NCBI GenBank assembly: GCA_027475525.1
Contig: JAMWFC010000065.1
Span: 376,188 to 440,187 of the forward strand
Source of the DNA: Macrolepiota albuminosa
Lineage: Eukaryota; Basidiomycota; Agaricomycetes; Agaricales; Agaricaceae
Reading direction: 5' to 3'
DNA length: 64,000 bases
Part shown: piece by piece, positions 12,763-23,795 of the stretch
Layout: each line of letters starts with the position of its first letter
How positions within the stretch are numbered: position 1 is the first letter of the stretch
Translations under genes and position numbers: made by a program
Notes under the pieces: generated by a model
Database searches by the model: none
What the model saw: the letters and a program-made list of their open reading frames with translations, nothing else
What the model was told of the DNA's origin: nothing

Positions 12763-12776
12763 TCACCCCCTCTCAG
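12763..12776 (-). other. Chromovirus polypurine tract
   Basis: On the minus strand GAGAGGGGGTGA lies immediately before the LTR start TGTCACGACTCC. A purine tract here fixes the transcription sense of gag-pol as minus. Confidence 0.7.
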
Positions 12777-12889
12777 CGCCGAGACCCTCTGAGGCGCGCG
12801 TAGCCAGAGGTTCGGACCGGGTTACAAGCGTGGGATCCAGCGCCCGTCCTGCCATATAACAAAAAAAAAATTTACCATCAAACTCAACT

Positions 12890-14642
12890 ATGTCGCGTAT
12901 GCCAACGCATTCCCTGACGCCTCCGCAAACTAACGAGGTCGTGCCCTGCATGGCATGGGAAGCCTGGGATGCGCAATACCGAGCTCGCCTCAACCGGAAG
13001 CGTGTGGCGGCGCTCGCTCAACAATGTGAGTGCTCCTGCGCCGTCCGCTTACCGCCACTGACCTTTCTTTTCCAGAACAACACAACATTCCTGCCCCGGA
13101 GGTGGGTCCCAGCCAGTTCTTGGAGCCTGCTCCCAATGCAGGCCCCAGTGTCTCTCCAGAGTCCCGTCCCAGTTGTCCTGCACCCACCTTTGCGTGGATG
13201 ACTGTCCGCCCTCCCCACCCGCAGCCCCCTCTCCGCCCTAGATTGCCTGCCCCCTGTTTTTGTCGTTCCAAAATGGCGATAGAGACCGTGTCAGAAGTCC
13301 TGGAGAGTCAATGTGTTGCGTGGGCGGACGCAACACAGAAGCTGTTTGGGGAGGCCCTGGAGAGGCCCCAGGGTCTCCCTGCCCATGCCTGGTGCGTGAG
13401 CAACGGACCGGCAAGTTGTTTTCTACCTCTGATTGCCCTTGCTGACTTTGGTGCAGTGCCTGCATTGCGCTCGTCGAGGGGTGCTTTGCCTGTTCAAGGT
13501 TCCGGGCCTCTTGTCCCGCTGGGACACGGCTGTGTATGAGGCCTGCTGCCTCAACCACGAGCGTTGTTCCGTGTTGGCGCTGTGGAGGGCGCGTTGTGTT
13601 GCCCAGGAGCAGGGATGGCCACTGGGGGGAGTTACCTGGAGGATGGGGGTCGAGGAGCGGGATTGGGTGGCAGAGCCAGTGGGGGAGGTGGTGGGGCCGG
13701 TGGGGGAGGTGCCTGCAGCGCCCGCGGAGGCACCTAGTGGGGGGTCGGGGGGCCAGGGGGTCGTCCAGGTGGAGGGCCGGGGCCGGCCTGTAGTGCTAAT
13801 CACGTGCCCGGCCACTTGGTCCGACACCCGGGGGCAGGGGGGGCGTTTAGACAAGAGGAAGCAGCAGGCGTCGCCCAGTCCCTCCCTGAGGCCTTCCAAG
13901 AGGGTGCGCCTGCCCGTGGAGACCCCATCCCCGGCCTCCCCAGCATGCCTTTCCCCAGCGGCATTCTCTCCATTGTCCGGGCAACCGCTGAGCGTCGAGG
14001 TGAGGGATCTGCAGGCGCGCTTGGAGCAGGCTGACCAGGAGAGGGAGGAGCGTGAGGAGGCAGCGCTCTGGCAGGGGCTGGAGGAGGATCGCGAGGCGGC
14101 CCTCCAGGAGTTGGGGGAGGCGAGGGTGGCACGGGGGGAGGCTGAGGCCTGGCTGGACGCTATGGAGGCCAGGCTGGAGCAGGGGGTAGGGCTCCCGGGG
14201 CAGGGCCCCCCAGGGTTGGTCGAGACTCTGCGCCGAGACGTAGTGATTGGGCGCATGGCCTTTCTAAGTGAGTACTCCCCTTCTTGTGGCTGGGCCGGCA
14301 CTGATATCCCCAGGCTGGGCTCGGGAGCATCGTCAGCTCCTGAACGGGGTGGCCGCGGCATTCGCTTCTCTGCAAGAGGGGTTGCAGTCTGAGGCGGGGA
14401 ACCCTGGGGTGGAGCGGGGTCTGGACCTGTTGGGGAGGCTGGTGACCGTGCACCGCCAGAGGAACGTCCTGGCCCTGGGGTCATGGTTTGAGCGGGTCCT
14501 GGACAAGGGCAAACTGCTCCCGTCTTGGGACCAGTTGGCCAAGGAGGTGTGGCGGGAGCATGGTCCAGGAGGAGTGGGGGAGGATTTCTGGGGCTGGCCA
14601 AGGGGAGGGGAGGGTGAGGGCGGTTCGGGGCCCCAGCTCTAG
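12890..14642 (+). CDS. Accessory gene antisense to chromovirus gag-pol; Cys-rich and coiled-coil protein
   Basis: A spliced gene starting 128 bp inside the left LTR. Exons by eye: 12890-13025, 13076-13410, 13457-14267, 14314-14642. Intron 2 is a 46-nt GC-AG intron (13411-13456); intron 3 is GTGAGT...CAG (46 nt). The protein has an N-terminal segment rich in Arg/Ala, a Cys cluster (CLHCARRGVLCLF, then CCLNHERC) resembling a degenerate fungal zinc cluster, a basic Pro/Ser stretch (KRKQQASPSPSLRPSKRVRL) and a Glu/Ala-rich coiled coil (about 14030-14200). The C-terminal exon has no known domain. Splicing exon 1 to 2 creates TAA where CAA would be expected, so this copy may be dead. Similar Cys-cluster proteins travel with agaricomycete retroelements as far as I recall; the function is unknown. 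Confidence 0.65.
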
Positions 14643-14917
14643 GGGTCCCTATTTTCTTGCTGTTGTCTATTTTCTGGTACTGCTAACTGTAAAATAGTGT
14701 ACGTATAAAAATGTATATAATTAGTCTCCCGGAGTCAAGAAATAGTGTAAGTAAGGTGGTGGGGAAACTGGAGAGAGTACCTTGTCCAGACTCCGGGGCG
14801 CTACTATGGAGAAGTACTAAAAAAAAGGTGAAATATAGAGAGAAAATATAGAGAGGGAACAGAAAATATACACGGGAGTTGAATCTCTACTGGGCCCAGA
14901 GGCGGGGGTTATGCCCA

Positions 14918-15192
14918 CTACTGCTGTCTGTGGGTCCTGCATCCAGGGGGGTTGTTTCCCGGGTGCCGTTGCTGGAAGTCCCGGAGTTTGTCAGGGGCAC
15001 CTTTGAGGTTTCGACACGGTTCCCAGGTGTCGTCCTCCAGACCGTATCCCTTCCATCGTACAAGAAAGTGGGGTCGTCCACGAATGTTCCGGGAGTCGAG
15101 AATGTCTTCAACCTCGTAGTGGTACTCGTCCTCAATCTCGACCGGAGGAGGGGGTTTGGGCCATTGTTCGGGAAAGGGATCCGGGGGGTGTT
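14918..15192 (-). pseudogene. Chromodomain at the end of chromovirus pol
   Basis: The minus-strand reading carries [19 protein letters not shown], then [14 protein letters not shown] and a final helix around [10 protein letters not shown]. This is the chromodomain pattern (aromatic cage Y/W/W) found at the integrase C-terminus of chromoviruses, where it guides integration to heterochromatin marks. It is separated from the integrase core by the inserted solo LTR. Before the break the reading contains [20 protein letters not shown]. Confidence 0.88.
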
Positions 15193-15930
15193 TGTCACAA
15201 CCCCTCCCCTCCGGATCCACCCCGGGACACCCCTGGAACAACCCCCGGGACTCTCCCTCTGACCCCACAAGACACGCCCCGCCATCATGACCGCCGACAC
15301 CGCCATCACGCGCATCAAGGACCGCCATCAGCCGCCACCAGCCCCAATCAGCGATCGGATCACGCGGATCGTTCCCGGCCATCACGCATCACGCATCACA
15401 ACTCCGTCCACGCCAATTGATCGCACGCCCCACACGCGCGATCCTGGTATACAGCCCCTGCCGCTACTCAATGACCCCTGGAACCCATCCCAGACATCCC
15501 GGAACCCCAAGACCCGGTCCCATAGTACATATAGCACAGTTCCCTGTTGTATTCGGTAGTCTTGATATTACATACACTGTTACTTTGCTTTACTTGGATT
15601 GTTGCGTGCCCTCTATTCGACTGATATGCATTGACTGGCACGCTTGGATATTCGCGTGCTCTAAGACTGGTACGCACTTCGCGACTTTAACTTACTAACT
15701 TGGTCTTGTCTTAGAACCTCCGGTTCACGACCCAACCCCCACCCGAACTCCCCAGTTACCACCACTCAAAACCCCTGGACTAAGTCCCCCCTCCTGGGAT
15801 TTCCCTGTCCACGTCTTGAACCCCGGAGTCCTAGCCCCGGAGTTCCAGACACCCGAGTATCCGTGGGTCAAGTCCGCATTGTAAGGGTGATTGCTTTCCC
15901 GGAAAGCCCCCGACTCAGCGGAACCTGACA
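15193..15930 (+). repeat. Same-family solo LTR inserted in inverted orientation into chromovirus pol
   Basis: It starts TGTCACAACCCCTCCC and ends GAACCTGACA, the reverse complement of the host element's LTRs (738 bp). Flanks are GTGTT (15188-15192) and GTGTC (15931-15935), a 5-bp target duplication with one mismatch. It splits the integrase from its chromodomain. Confidence 0.9.
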
Positions 15931-17138
15931 GTGTCGTTCCAGGAGGTGGACGTGGAATACTGGGCGCAGACCTTTAAGTCCCGGGGGGAGCTCAATCTTG
16001 TAGGCGTGGGATGAGACCTTCTTTAGAATTTTGAACGGGCCAAGGTGCTTGTGATCGAGTTTTGGGGAGGGCCGGCGGGTGAGGAGGTGGCGTCGATCTA
16101 ACCATACCTTTGTCCTGGGGATCTAGTTGGGGGTGTCTTCCCATTTCCGGTCGGCGTGTTTCGCATAGGCCTGGTTCGTGGTGTTGATTTCCTTCTGGAG
16201 AAACTCGTGTAGGGACTGGAGATCCTGGGCAACCTCGTGGGCGGCGTGCGACAGGATGTCCCGGAGCAAGAGTGTCAGTCGGGGATGGTATTCCTTGTTG
16301 GCAAAGAAGGGCGATACCCCGGTGGCGGAGTGCGGCATGTTGTTGTAGGTGAACTTGGCCAGGGGAAGCTCGGTGTGCCAGTTGTCCTGCAAGTAGTTGA
16401 CATACAGTCGGAGGTACTGCTCAAGAGACTGGTTGACCCTTTCGGTTTGACCATCGGTTTTGGGGTGGTAGGCAGTAGAGAGGTTAGTCTTTACTTCAAG
16501 GGCCTTACATAGGGAAGTCCAGAACTTGGACATGAAGAGTGGGCCACGGTCAGAGACAATGTCATCTGGGAGTCCATGTTTGGCAAAGACGTGCTTGAGG
16601 AACAGCCAGGCAAAGTCCGGGGCAGTGTCCATGGTGTGGCAGGGTAGGAACATGCCCTGTTTGGTTAGCCTGCACACAACAACAAGAATGGCATCGAACC
16701 CTTCAGATTCCAGGAGTTCGACGATGTAGTCCAGGGATATGGAGGACCAGGGGCGTCGTCTGACCAGCAGGGGTTTCAGGAGTCCATATGGTCAGTGTCA
16801 GAGGACCTTGGCCCAGAGGCAGAGTTCGCATGATCGAATGTAACGGGTCACGTCCTTCTTCAACCCTGGCCAAAAGTAAGTCCGGGAGATAAGCTAGAGG
16901 ATCTTACATATTCCAGGGTGTCCCCGGAGCTTGTGGTCGTGGTGTTGACGGAGGACATTGTAGCGGAGTCAGGCGTGATCTGGGACGTAGATGTGGCCGT
17001 CCCAGAGGAGGAGTTTTTTGTCAGGGGACAAGGAGAAGGCGGAGTCCTGGTTGGTTCTGTTGGAGGGGTTGCGGGGGTCGTGGTCGGTGAAGTACTTGTC
17101 TCAGGGGGCGCAGCGGATCTGGCCCAGAGTTCCTTCAT
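15931..17138 (-). pseudogene. Integrase of the chromovirus
   Basis: The best frame (16677-16123) shows the retroviral integrase core. The second Asp is in DDIVSDRGPLFMSKFW, and the catalytic Glu in TDGQTERVNQSLEQYLRLYV, followed by YNNMPHSATGVSPFF. Upstream (16680-17138) the zinc-binding N-terminal domain is present only in broken frames. The C-terminal GPY-like region reads through 15940-16120 (LGPFKILKKV) to the LTR insertion. Stops and frameshifts make it inactive. Confidence 0.85.
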
Positions 17139-18700
17139 TGTTTAAGATCAGTACGGCATTCAGATGTTTGGGAGGAATCACCATGCAATGATTGAACACA
17201 TTGTGTTCCACCTTGAATGACTTCTTAGGATAGACGTCCGGTCAACGGGTGAGGGCATCGGGTTTAGCTCCAAGTCGTCCCAGGCGGTACTGGATCGTGA
17301 AGTCATATTCCGAGAGAACCTCGGACCATCGGGCCTGCCGTCAACTAAGTTGCTTGGTCGTGGTGAAGTACTGCAGGTTGTTGTGATCCGAGTAGACCTG
17401 AATCCGGTGCCAGGCTCCTTCGAGGTAGGCTCGCCATTGTTTGAAGGCTTCAACAATGGCGAGAAGCTCCTTGTCGTAGATGTCGTAGTTGAGCTCAGCA
17501 TTGATCATGGACCGGGTGTAGAAGGCGACTGGCCAGGGCTCCCCGCCGTCAGGTCCCATCTGTGAGAGAATTCTGGAAATGGCATAGTCAGAGGTGTCGC
17601 ATTCCAGGATGATTGGGAGGGCCGGGTCATAGTGCTGGAGTACGGGGGCAACTGTGAAAGCCTCCTTGAGCAGGTTAAAGACACTCTGGCACTTACTGTC
17701 CCAGTTCCAGGCGACGTCCTTGTGTGTGAGCTAGTTGAGGAGTTTCGTGATACCGAAGTAGTTGTCTATAAACCTCCAGTAGAAATTAGTGAAACCCAAG
17801 AAGGACTGTACTTCCTTGACGTTCTGGGATTGCGGCCAGTTGACAATGGCCTCGACCTTGTGGGAGTCCATGCAAACGCCATTTGGGGATACTATGACGC
17901 CAAGATACTCAACCTCTTCTGTGTGGAATGAACATTTCTCAGGCTTGGCGTGGAGGTTGTGCTCCCGGAGGCGTTCAAGGACTTGCCAGACGTGCTTCTG
18001 ATGGTCCTCCTTCGAGTCAGAGTAGATGAGGATGTTGTCCAAGTAGACGATCACGAAGACGTTGCTCATGTTGTGGAAGATGTCGTTCATGAAGTATTGG
18101 AACGTGGCGGGGGAGTTAGTTATTCCAAAAGGCATCACAAGATACTCAAACAGACCGTACTGTGTATGGAACACAGTTTTCCACTCATGTCCTGGGGCGA
18201 TGCGGACGTTGTTGTAGCCAGAGCAGAGGTCGATTTTTGTGTAAACCTTGGCACTGCGGAGTTGATCAACCAGATCGCCAATGAGCGGGAGTGGGTAGCG
18301 GTTCTTCTTGGTGATCTTATTGAGTCCCCAGTAGTCGACGCAGAGTTGGAGCGAGCTGTCCTTCTTCTTGGCGAATAGAACCGGGGCTTCGGCGGCGGAG
18401 GCAAAGGGTCGGATGAATCCCTTACCAAGCATTTCATCGAGGTAGTCCTTGAGGGCCCGGAGCTCAACTTCCGACATGTTGTACACCTTGCCAAAAGGGG
18501 GGGCGGCTCCTTCCTTGAGGTCGATAGTATGGTCATAGGGGCGGTGAGGGGGAATCTCCTTGACGTCTCCTTCGGAGAATACATCAGCAAACTTGTGATA
18601 CTCCGGGGGAACTACTTCTCGGAGGATCTGCTCCTTGGTTTTCTTTTCTGGGGGAATAGCATCCCCTCATAGATGTTCTTCCGGAAGAGACGGCGAGGTG
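17139..18700 (-). pseudogene. Reverse transcriptase and RNase H of the chromovirus
   Basis: The RT frame 18486-17731 holds the palm and fingers: KKKDSSLQLCVDYWGLNKIT, YTKIDLCSGYNNVRIA, FEYLVMPFGITNSPATFQ and the catalytic box VYLDNILIYSDS. The canonical box is YLDD, so the second catalytic Asp is Asn here. Arg is replaced by Trp in DYWGLN, by Cys in IDLCSGYNN and by Trp in FYWRFI, all consistent with C-to-T or G-to-A changes. RNase H follows (17559-17341) with VAFYTRSMINAELNYDIYDKE and VYSDHNNLQYF, then stops. Confidence 0.92.
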
Positions 18701-20172
18701 TGTAGCTGAAACGTGGGTGTTCCATCCTTCATGAGGTGGGCGAAGGGGGCGGCTCCAATGATCCTAATGTCGAGTGCGTTCAGGTCGATCGGAGTCACGG
18801 ATGCATCAGCTGGAGCGGGTTTGACACGTGTCTGAGACCGGCCAGGGTAGTTTGGCCCTTTGTACTTGTTCCGAGGAATGTTTGGGGGTCAATCAGGGGC
18901 CTTGCAGGCTCAGACGGGGGTGGGTGGCGCATGTGTGGGGGGCATGGCTGTTGTCCCAGGGGTGTTGGGCATCGGATCGCTCCCTAGGGCCTGGAGGTGC
19001 ATGGCGGTCAAAGGGTGGTCTTCGGGTCCCGGGAAGGTCATGGTGAGTGTCCTCCAATCGATGTCGGGGTTTGTGTCATGCAGCCAGGGTAGTCCCAGCA
19101 CCATCGGGGTTGATTCGTAAAGTCGCATGACCAGGAAGTCAGAGGTGAATTCGTAGTCATTGTCCAGGGTCATGCGTCCCAAGTAAGACCTCTGGATGGG
19201 GCCGGAGGAGGAGGGGGTGCCGTCGAGGCGTTGCAGGTGGAGGGGCTGGTTGAGGGAGAGTAAGACCTCTGGATGGGGCCGGAGGAGGAGGGGGTGCCGT
19301 CGAGGCGTTGCAGGTGGAGGGGCTGGTTGAGGGAGTCGTGGAGGAGGTCGAGGGCGTCGCTGATGAAAACTCCGGTGGCTCCGCTGTTGATGAGGGCCGA
19401 TATCGGTCCCGGGGCACCGTCCAGCCTGGCACTGATGACAAAGGATCAGGACAAGCGGGACTGGAGTCCGGGGGGTGGTGGGGGCCCGTCTGGGGGGTTC
19501 TTCAGGGTAGGGTCCGGAGAGTGAGGGATGTCAAAAGGGAGTTGTTGGTCGTCAGGTGTCAGGTCCCGGGTCAGGCAAAGGGTAAGATGTCACCAATTGA
19601 TGTGGGGGTTGGTGTCTTGGAGCCACGGAAGCCCTAGGACCAGGGGTGTGGAGGGGTGGAGTTTGGTTATCAACATCCAGAGAGTATGAGTCTGTCCGTT
19701 GGTGAAAGTAATGGGCATACATACGAAGTGAGTGATGTCCCCCGCCGTAGAGGCGTCTCTGTCGAAGAGGCAAAGCCACACCAGGACCAGGAGTCGCTGA
19801 GCAGGTTCCGGGGCAAAGGTAGACCATGCTTCGTCAATGAAGTTGTTGGTGGCGCTACTGTCAACGAGGGTGTTGAGGGGGGTTCCAGAGGGGGTGAGGT
19901 GGGTTTTGAGGAGGAGAGAGTGCGAGGAGTGGAAGGGTAGGTAAGCCGTGAGGGTGTCCTGTATGAGTGCCATGGAGCGAAGATGTGAGACCAAGGCGGA
20001 GAAGACGTCGGGGTCGATTCCGCAATTTAGGGCGTCTTCCAGGTCTAAATCGCTGGGTCGTTTTCCGAATACTCGTAGGTGGCGTCCTCCCCTTCGAAGG
20101 TCCAGGTGGCACATCTCATGACCTGTCATTGGGGGCACTCGGAGATGAAATGGTCTTTCTCACCACAGAGTA
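18701..20172 (-). pseudogene. Zinc knuckle and aspartic protease region of the chromovirus
   Basis: Near 20130-20172 the minus strand reads CILCGEKDHFISEC, a CCHC knuckle, followed by a stop. The frame 20138-19590 contains a retropepsin-like segment with NTLVDSSATNNFID, where DSGA would be expected, and VLGLPWLQDTNP. A second protease-like reading lies at about 19100-19440 (ALINSGATGVFIS; MVLGLPWLHDTNPDIDW), suggesting a partial duplication of this region. A 77-bp-period duplication at 19182 adds another frameshift. Confidence 0.7.
19182..19335. repeat. 77-bp-period direct tandem duplication
   Basis: Copies 19182-19258 and 19259-19335 are identical over exactly 77 bp. It lies in the protease region of the chromovirus. 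Confidence 0.96.
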
Positions 20173-22740
20173 TGCAGACACCCTCCCTTCTCCGTCGCTC
20201 CTGCACATCCTTTGAGACCTCAACCCAGGGTTGCCCCTTTTTCGAGAGCCGGTTGGCCTGGAGGGCTTCTTCGTCCTGTTCGTTGGTGAAGTCAGGATCT
20301 TCAGAGTCTTCCAGGGGTTTCTTGGGATTTTGGCGCGTTACCCGGGTCGTTGGCGGCCACGGCAGCGTTGAGTTGGGCCTGGGGGTGGGCGCCGCTGCCA
20401 GGGTTAGTATTGGGCGGGCCGCAACTTACCAAGGGTCGGCCGCCAGAGAACGCGGGGGGACTGGGGTTTTGGTTCTGGGGGTTGGAGGTTTCACCGGAGG
20501 GCCATGGGAGTCCTCCCCTAGGGTTCCAGGGGGGTCAGGAGTTTGAGTACTCGCTGCGGTCTTCCCAGTAGCGTTGGTCGATCTGCATGACGAGGGCCTT
20601 GTATCCGTTGTAGGAGGGTTGTTTTGGGGCGAGTCGGAGGATGTCCTTGATATGTTGCGGCAGGGCGTGGCGGAGGGCGTACCAGAGGGTGCTGTAGTTC
20701 CAACCTGTCTCGTAAGCTTCCTTCTCAAAACGTACAATGAAGGTAGTGAAACGTTGTTCAGAGCGCATCTGGAGGTTGAAGAGGTTGTCCTCGGCTTTGG
20801 CCATGGTGTCGTAGATCCCAAATTTCCCAGAGAACTCGTCGACAAAGGCTTGCCAGCGGGAGAGTGCCGGGTTGTTGAGATCGAACTAGATGAGGGCCGT
20901 GTAATGGTTGAAGGCGATCCCCTGGAGGTACGAGGCGGCGAAGGCCACCCAGGAGCTGTCAACCTGAAACGTGAGTGGTTTTGCCTGGAACGTATTAAGA
21001 CACTGAGTGAGGAATGTACGCCATTTTTGGGGGTCCCAGCCCGTGAATGCATCGGGCTTTTGAATGTCCAGACGTCCTTCATGGGCAAGGGCATTGCGAG
21101 CGTCATCCGGTCCAGTAGCGTTGCGGGGAGGGGGGCCGGCATTGTAGTAGTAGTAGTAATAGTTACCCCCCCCTCCTTGTGGAGGAAAGGCACTAAGGGC
21201 AGGACCCCACTCACCTGGAGGGCCTCCCCCAGGTGAGCCACCTGGGGGTCCGCGCCCGGGAGGTCCGTTGTCCCAGGGGGGTTTGTTCCTGCCGGGGGGA
21301 GGTCCGGGTGTCCACGCAGGGGGTGGCAGGGGTGGGGGGCCTGGGGGTCGTCCTCGAGGTTCGGCTGGAGGTGGCGGAGGCAGTCGAGGAGGGTTCGGTG
21401 GTGTCAGGCCGACCTGAGGGGGGCCAGGTGCTGGGTCGGGTGCCGGGTTGCACGGAGGACGTTCAACCCAGGAGGGCCGTGCCTGCATCGGGGGCCGTGG
21501 GGGGTTCCGCAGATCGAAGTGGGGTGGGGGGTCGTGGCAGAAGTTGGGCTCTGGAGGGGCTGGGGCGGTACTGGGACGGGCATGGGCACGGGACGTTGTT
21601 CGTTGTTGCCGTGCGTGAGCTCGTCAATGTAACACAGCGTATCGTCCGTGCTAGGGGTGTCTGCGCAGGGTCTACCGGGGTTTGCTGGGGCTGGGAGTCG
21701 GGCATTGTCTGTTTGCGGGAGGGGTTCCAGGGGTCTCTGGAGCTGCCCCCAGATCTCGAAGGTGCTAGGAACAGAGTTAGCCCTATGGCAAGTTGACAAG
21801 CCTACCGTGCGGGCAGCGGGCTGATCGAATAGTCCTCCTGTCGGGTTGAGGGACCGTAGTATGGCCGAGGCGTTTTGTCGCTCTTCCCGTTGTCGTTGCT
21901 CCAGAGTGGGGTCTGCGGAGGCTGCCGGGGCCAGTTCTGGGGGCTCCCACCGGATGTGAATCGAGCGGCCTGGGTCTGCGGGGTCGTTGAGGGGTCGAGG
22001 GGAGGGGGACGCGTGGACTTCATTGAGCAGTTGTTGTAATTCTTCATGGAGGATCGTGTTACGCCTATACTTTACCATAGTCTGCTCCGGGAGTTCCCCT
22101 CACGTAAGGCGATCCCCGAATTCAACCAAGCAATGGGCCCAGTCCTCTGGAGTGCCTGCGAAGTCATCATGTCCAAATTCCGTGAGTAGCGCCCTGGCCC
22201 GTTGCGTGAAGTCCTTCGGTGAGATCCTGAGCGAGCGGAGCACTTCGTCCTGTTGTCGTTTGTAGTCCTCAAGACATTGTCGTCCCATTGGCGAGGGGAG
22301 AGTCAGAGCGGGTGGGGCGGCGGTTGGGTAGTGTTGAGGGGGATAGTCATAGTTGAGAGGTCCCCAGAGTTGGGGGGCAGGATGCTGGTAACCATAGTAA
22401 GGGGTGGGTGCAAAGGGGCCCTCGCTGGGGGGTACCGGGCAAGGTCCACTGGAGACTGGTGGTGTCTTTGGTAGGCCCCCGGAGATGCTCCGGTACGTGA
22501 GGGGACCTCCACAAGTTGCGCCATGGCTAGGTTGAGTGGGGGGGCCCAGCTAGCTGAGGGCCCCAGATTGTAGAGAGATGGGTCAGGGGCCCAGTAGCGG
22601 TGGAGGTATTGGGGTTTGTACAGAAGGGGTGGATAGGCAGGGTGAAGGGTTTGTGCAGGGTAGTGGTCGGAGACCGGGCGCCTGTAAGGGTCGGTCTGGT
22701 AGCCCGTGAGGTAGTAGGTATGAGTATACGTAGCCATCAA
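20173..22740 (-). pseudogene. Gag of the chromovirus
   Basis: It begins just downstream of the right LTR at MATYTHTYYLTGYQTDPYRR (about 22737). A Pro/Tyr/Gln-rich N-terminal region continues through broken frames. The frame 21488-20886 holds a very Pro/Gly-rich linker with a run of Tyr (about 21140-21165), then the gag capsid-like segment FTGWDPQKWRTFLTQCLNTF, and 20804-20535 continues with FEKEAYETGWNYSTLWYALR, the Retrotrans_gag pattern. A TAG at 20886 separates the two. Frameshifts and stops leave no intact gag. Confidence 0.8.
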
Positions 22741-22770
22741 AAATGGTGTAAGGAGGGAGTCTTGATATTA

Positions 22771-23545
22771 TGTCAGGTTTCGCTAAGTCGGGGGCTTTCT
22801 GGGAAAGCAATTGCCCTTACAATGCAGACTTGACCTACGGATACTCGGGTGTCTGGAACTCCGGGGCTAGGACTCCGGGGTTCAAGACGCAGACAGGGGC
22901 AATCCCAGAAGAGGGGACTCGGTCCGGGGGTTTTGGGTTGTGAGTAGCTAAGGGATTTCAGGTGGGGGTCGAGTCGTGAAATGGAGGTTCTAAGACGAGA
23001 CCAAGTTAGCAAATTAAAGTCGCGAAGTGTGTACCAATCTTAGAGCACGCGAGTATTCAAGCATGCCAGTCAAAGCGTGCCAGTCAATGCATACCAGTCA
23101 AGCAGAGGGCACGCAACAATCCAAGTAATGCAATGTAATATCAAGACTAGCGAATACAGCGAAGAACTATGCTATAAGTACTACGGGGCCGGGTCTCGGG
23201 TTCTGGGGTGTCTGGGATGAGTTCCGGGAGTCATTGAGTAGCGGGCAGGGACTGTATACCTAGATTGCGCGTGTGGGGACGTGCAATCAATTGGCGCGGA
23301 GGGAGCTATGATGCGTGATGTGTGATGGCTGGAAGCGAGTTGCGTGATCCGATTGTCGATGGCGGTTAATCCCGGGGTCCGTGATGCGGGGTTCCCAGGG
23401 GGTTGGCTGATGGCGGTCTTTGATGCGCATGATGGCGGCGTTGGCAGCTGTGGGGGCGGGGCATGCTGTGGGGTTGACGGAAGAGGTTCCCAGATGGGGC
23501 TCTGGGGATGTCCTGGGGAGGTTCCGGAGGGGAGGGGTCGTGACA
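22771..23545 (-). repeat. Chromovirus 5' LTR (right LTR)
   Basis: 775 bp on the plus strand from TGTCAGGTTTCG to GTCGTGACA, followed by GCATC. In the element's own sense this LTR precedes gag and would hold the promoter. Confidence 0.93.
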
Positions 23546-23795
23546 GCATCATCTGGAATTGCTGCTTTGCTATTAGAAGGTAGTCATACTGCACATTCAC
23601 GCTTTAAAATACCAATTCCTGCTATAGATACTTCTGTTGCAAATATTAAACAGGGAACAAATTTATATCAAGTTATAGTACAAATAAAACTTATAATTTA
23701 GGATGAAATTCCAATGCAACATAAAAATGCTATTGATTCTGTAGATCGTGCTTTAAGAGATGTTTTAAATAATGACAAACCATTTAGTAGAATTA
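23546..23795 (+). pseudogene. Helitron helicase, part 2
   Basis: The helicase resumes after the chromovirus: ASSGIAALLLEGSHTAHSRF, then NLYQVIVQIKLII followed by TAG and DEIPMQHK. The stop replaces Trp of the Walker B region (WDE), a TGG-to-TAG change. The segment ends at the TA where the Tc1 element inserted. Confidence 0.88.

Larger units (their letters stand above)
11988..23545 (-). mobile_element. Gypsy-type chromovirus nested in the Helitron helicase
   Basis: Two 775-bp LTRs (11988-12762 and 22771-23545) lie inside a perfect 5-bp target duplication GCATC (11983-11987 and 23546-23550). Gag-pol reads on the minus strand from 22740 to about 14900 in the order gag, zinc knuckle, protease, RT, RNase H, integrase, chromodomain. 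The polypurine tract abuts the left LTR, confirming minus polarity. A spliced accessory gene is coded antisense at 12890-14642. A same-family solo LTR is inserted in the opposite orientation at 15193-15930. Excision of one GCATC copy restores the helicase reading ALCVASSGIAALLL. Confidence 0.93.

Noticed and set aside
13423..14601. 392-codon minus-strand ORF opposite the accessory gene
   Set aside because: It is GC-rich, Pro/Ser/Arg-rich shadow coding; the plus-strand frame shows phased introns, a Cys cluster and a coiled coil.
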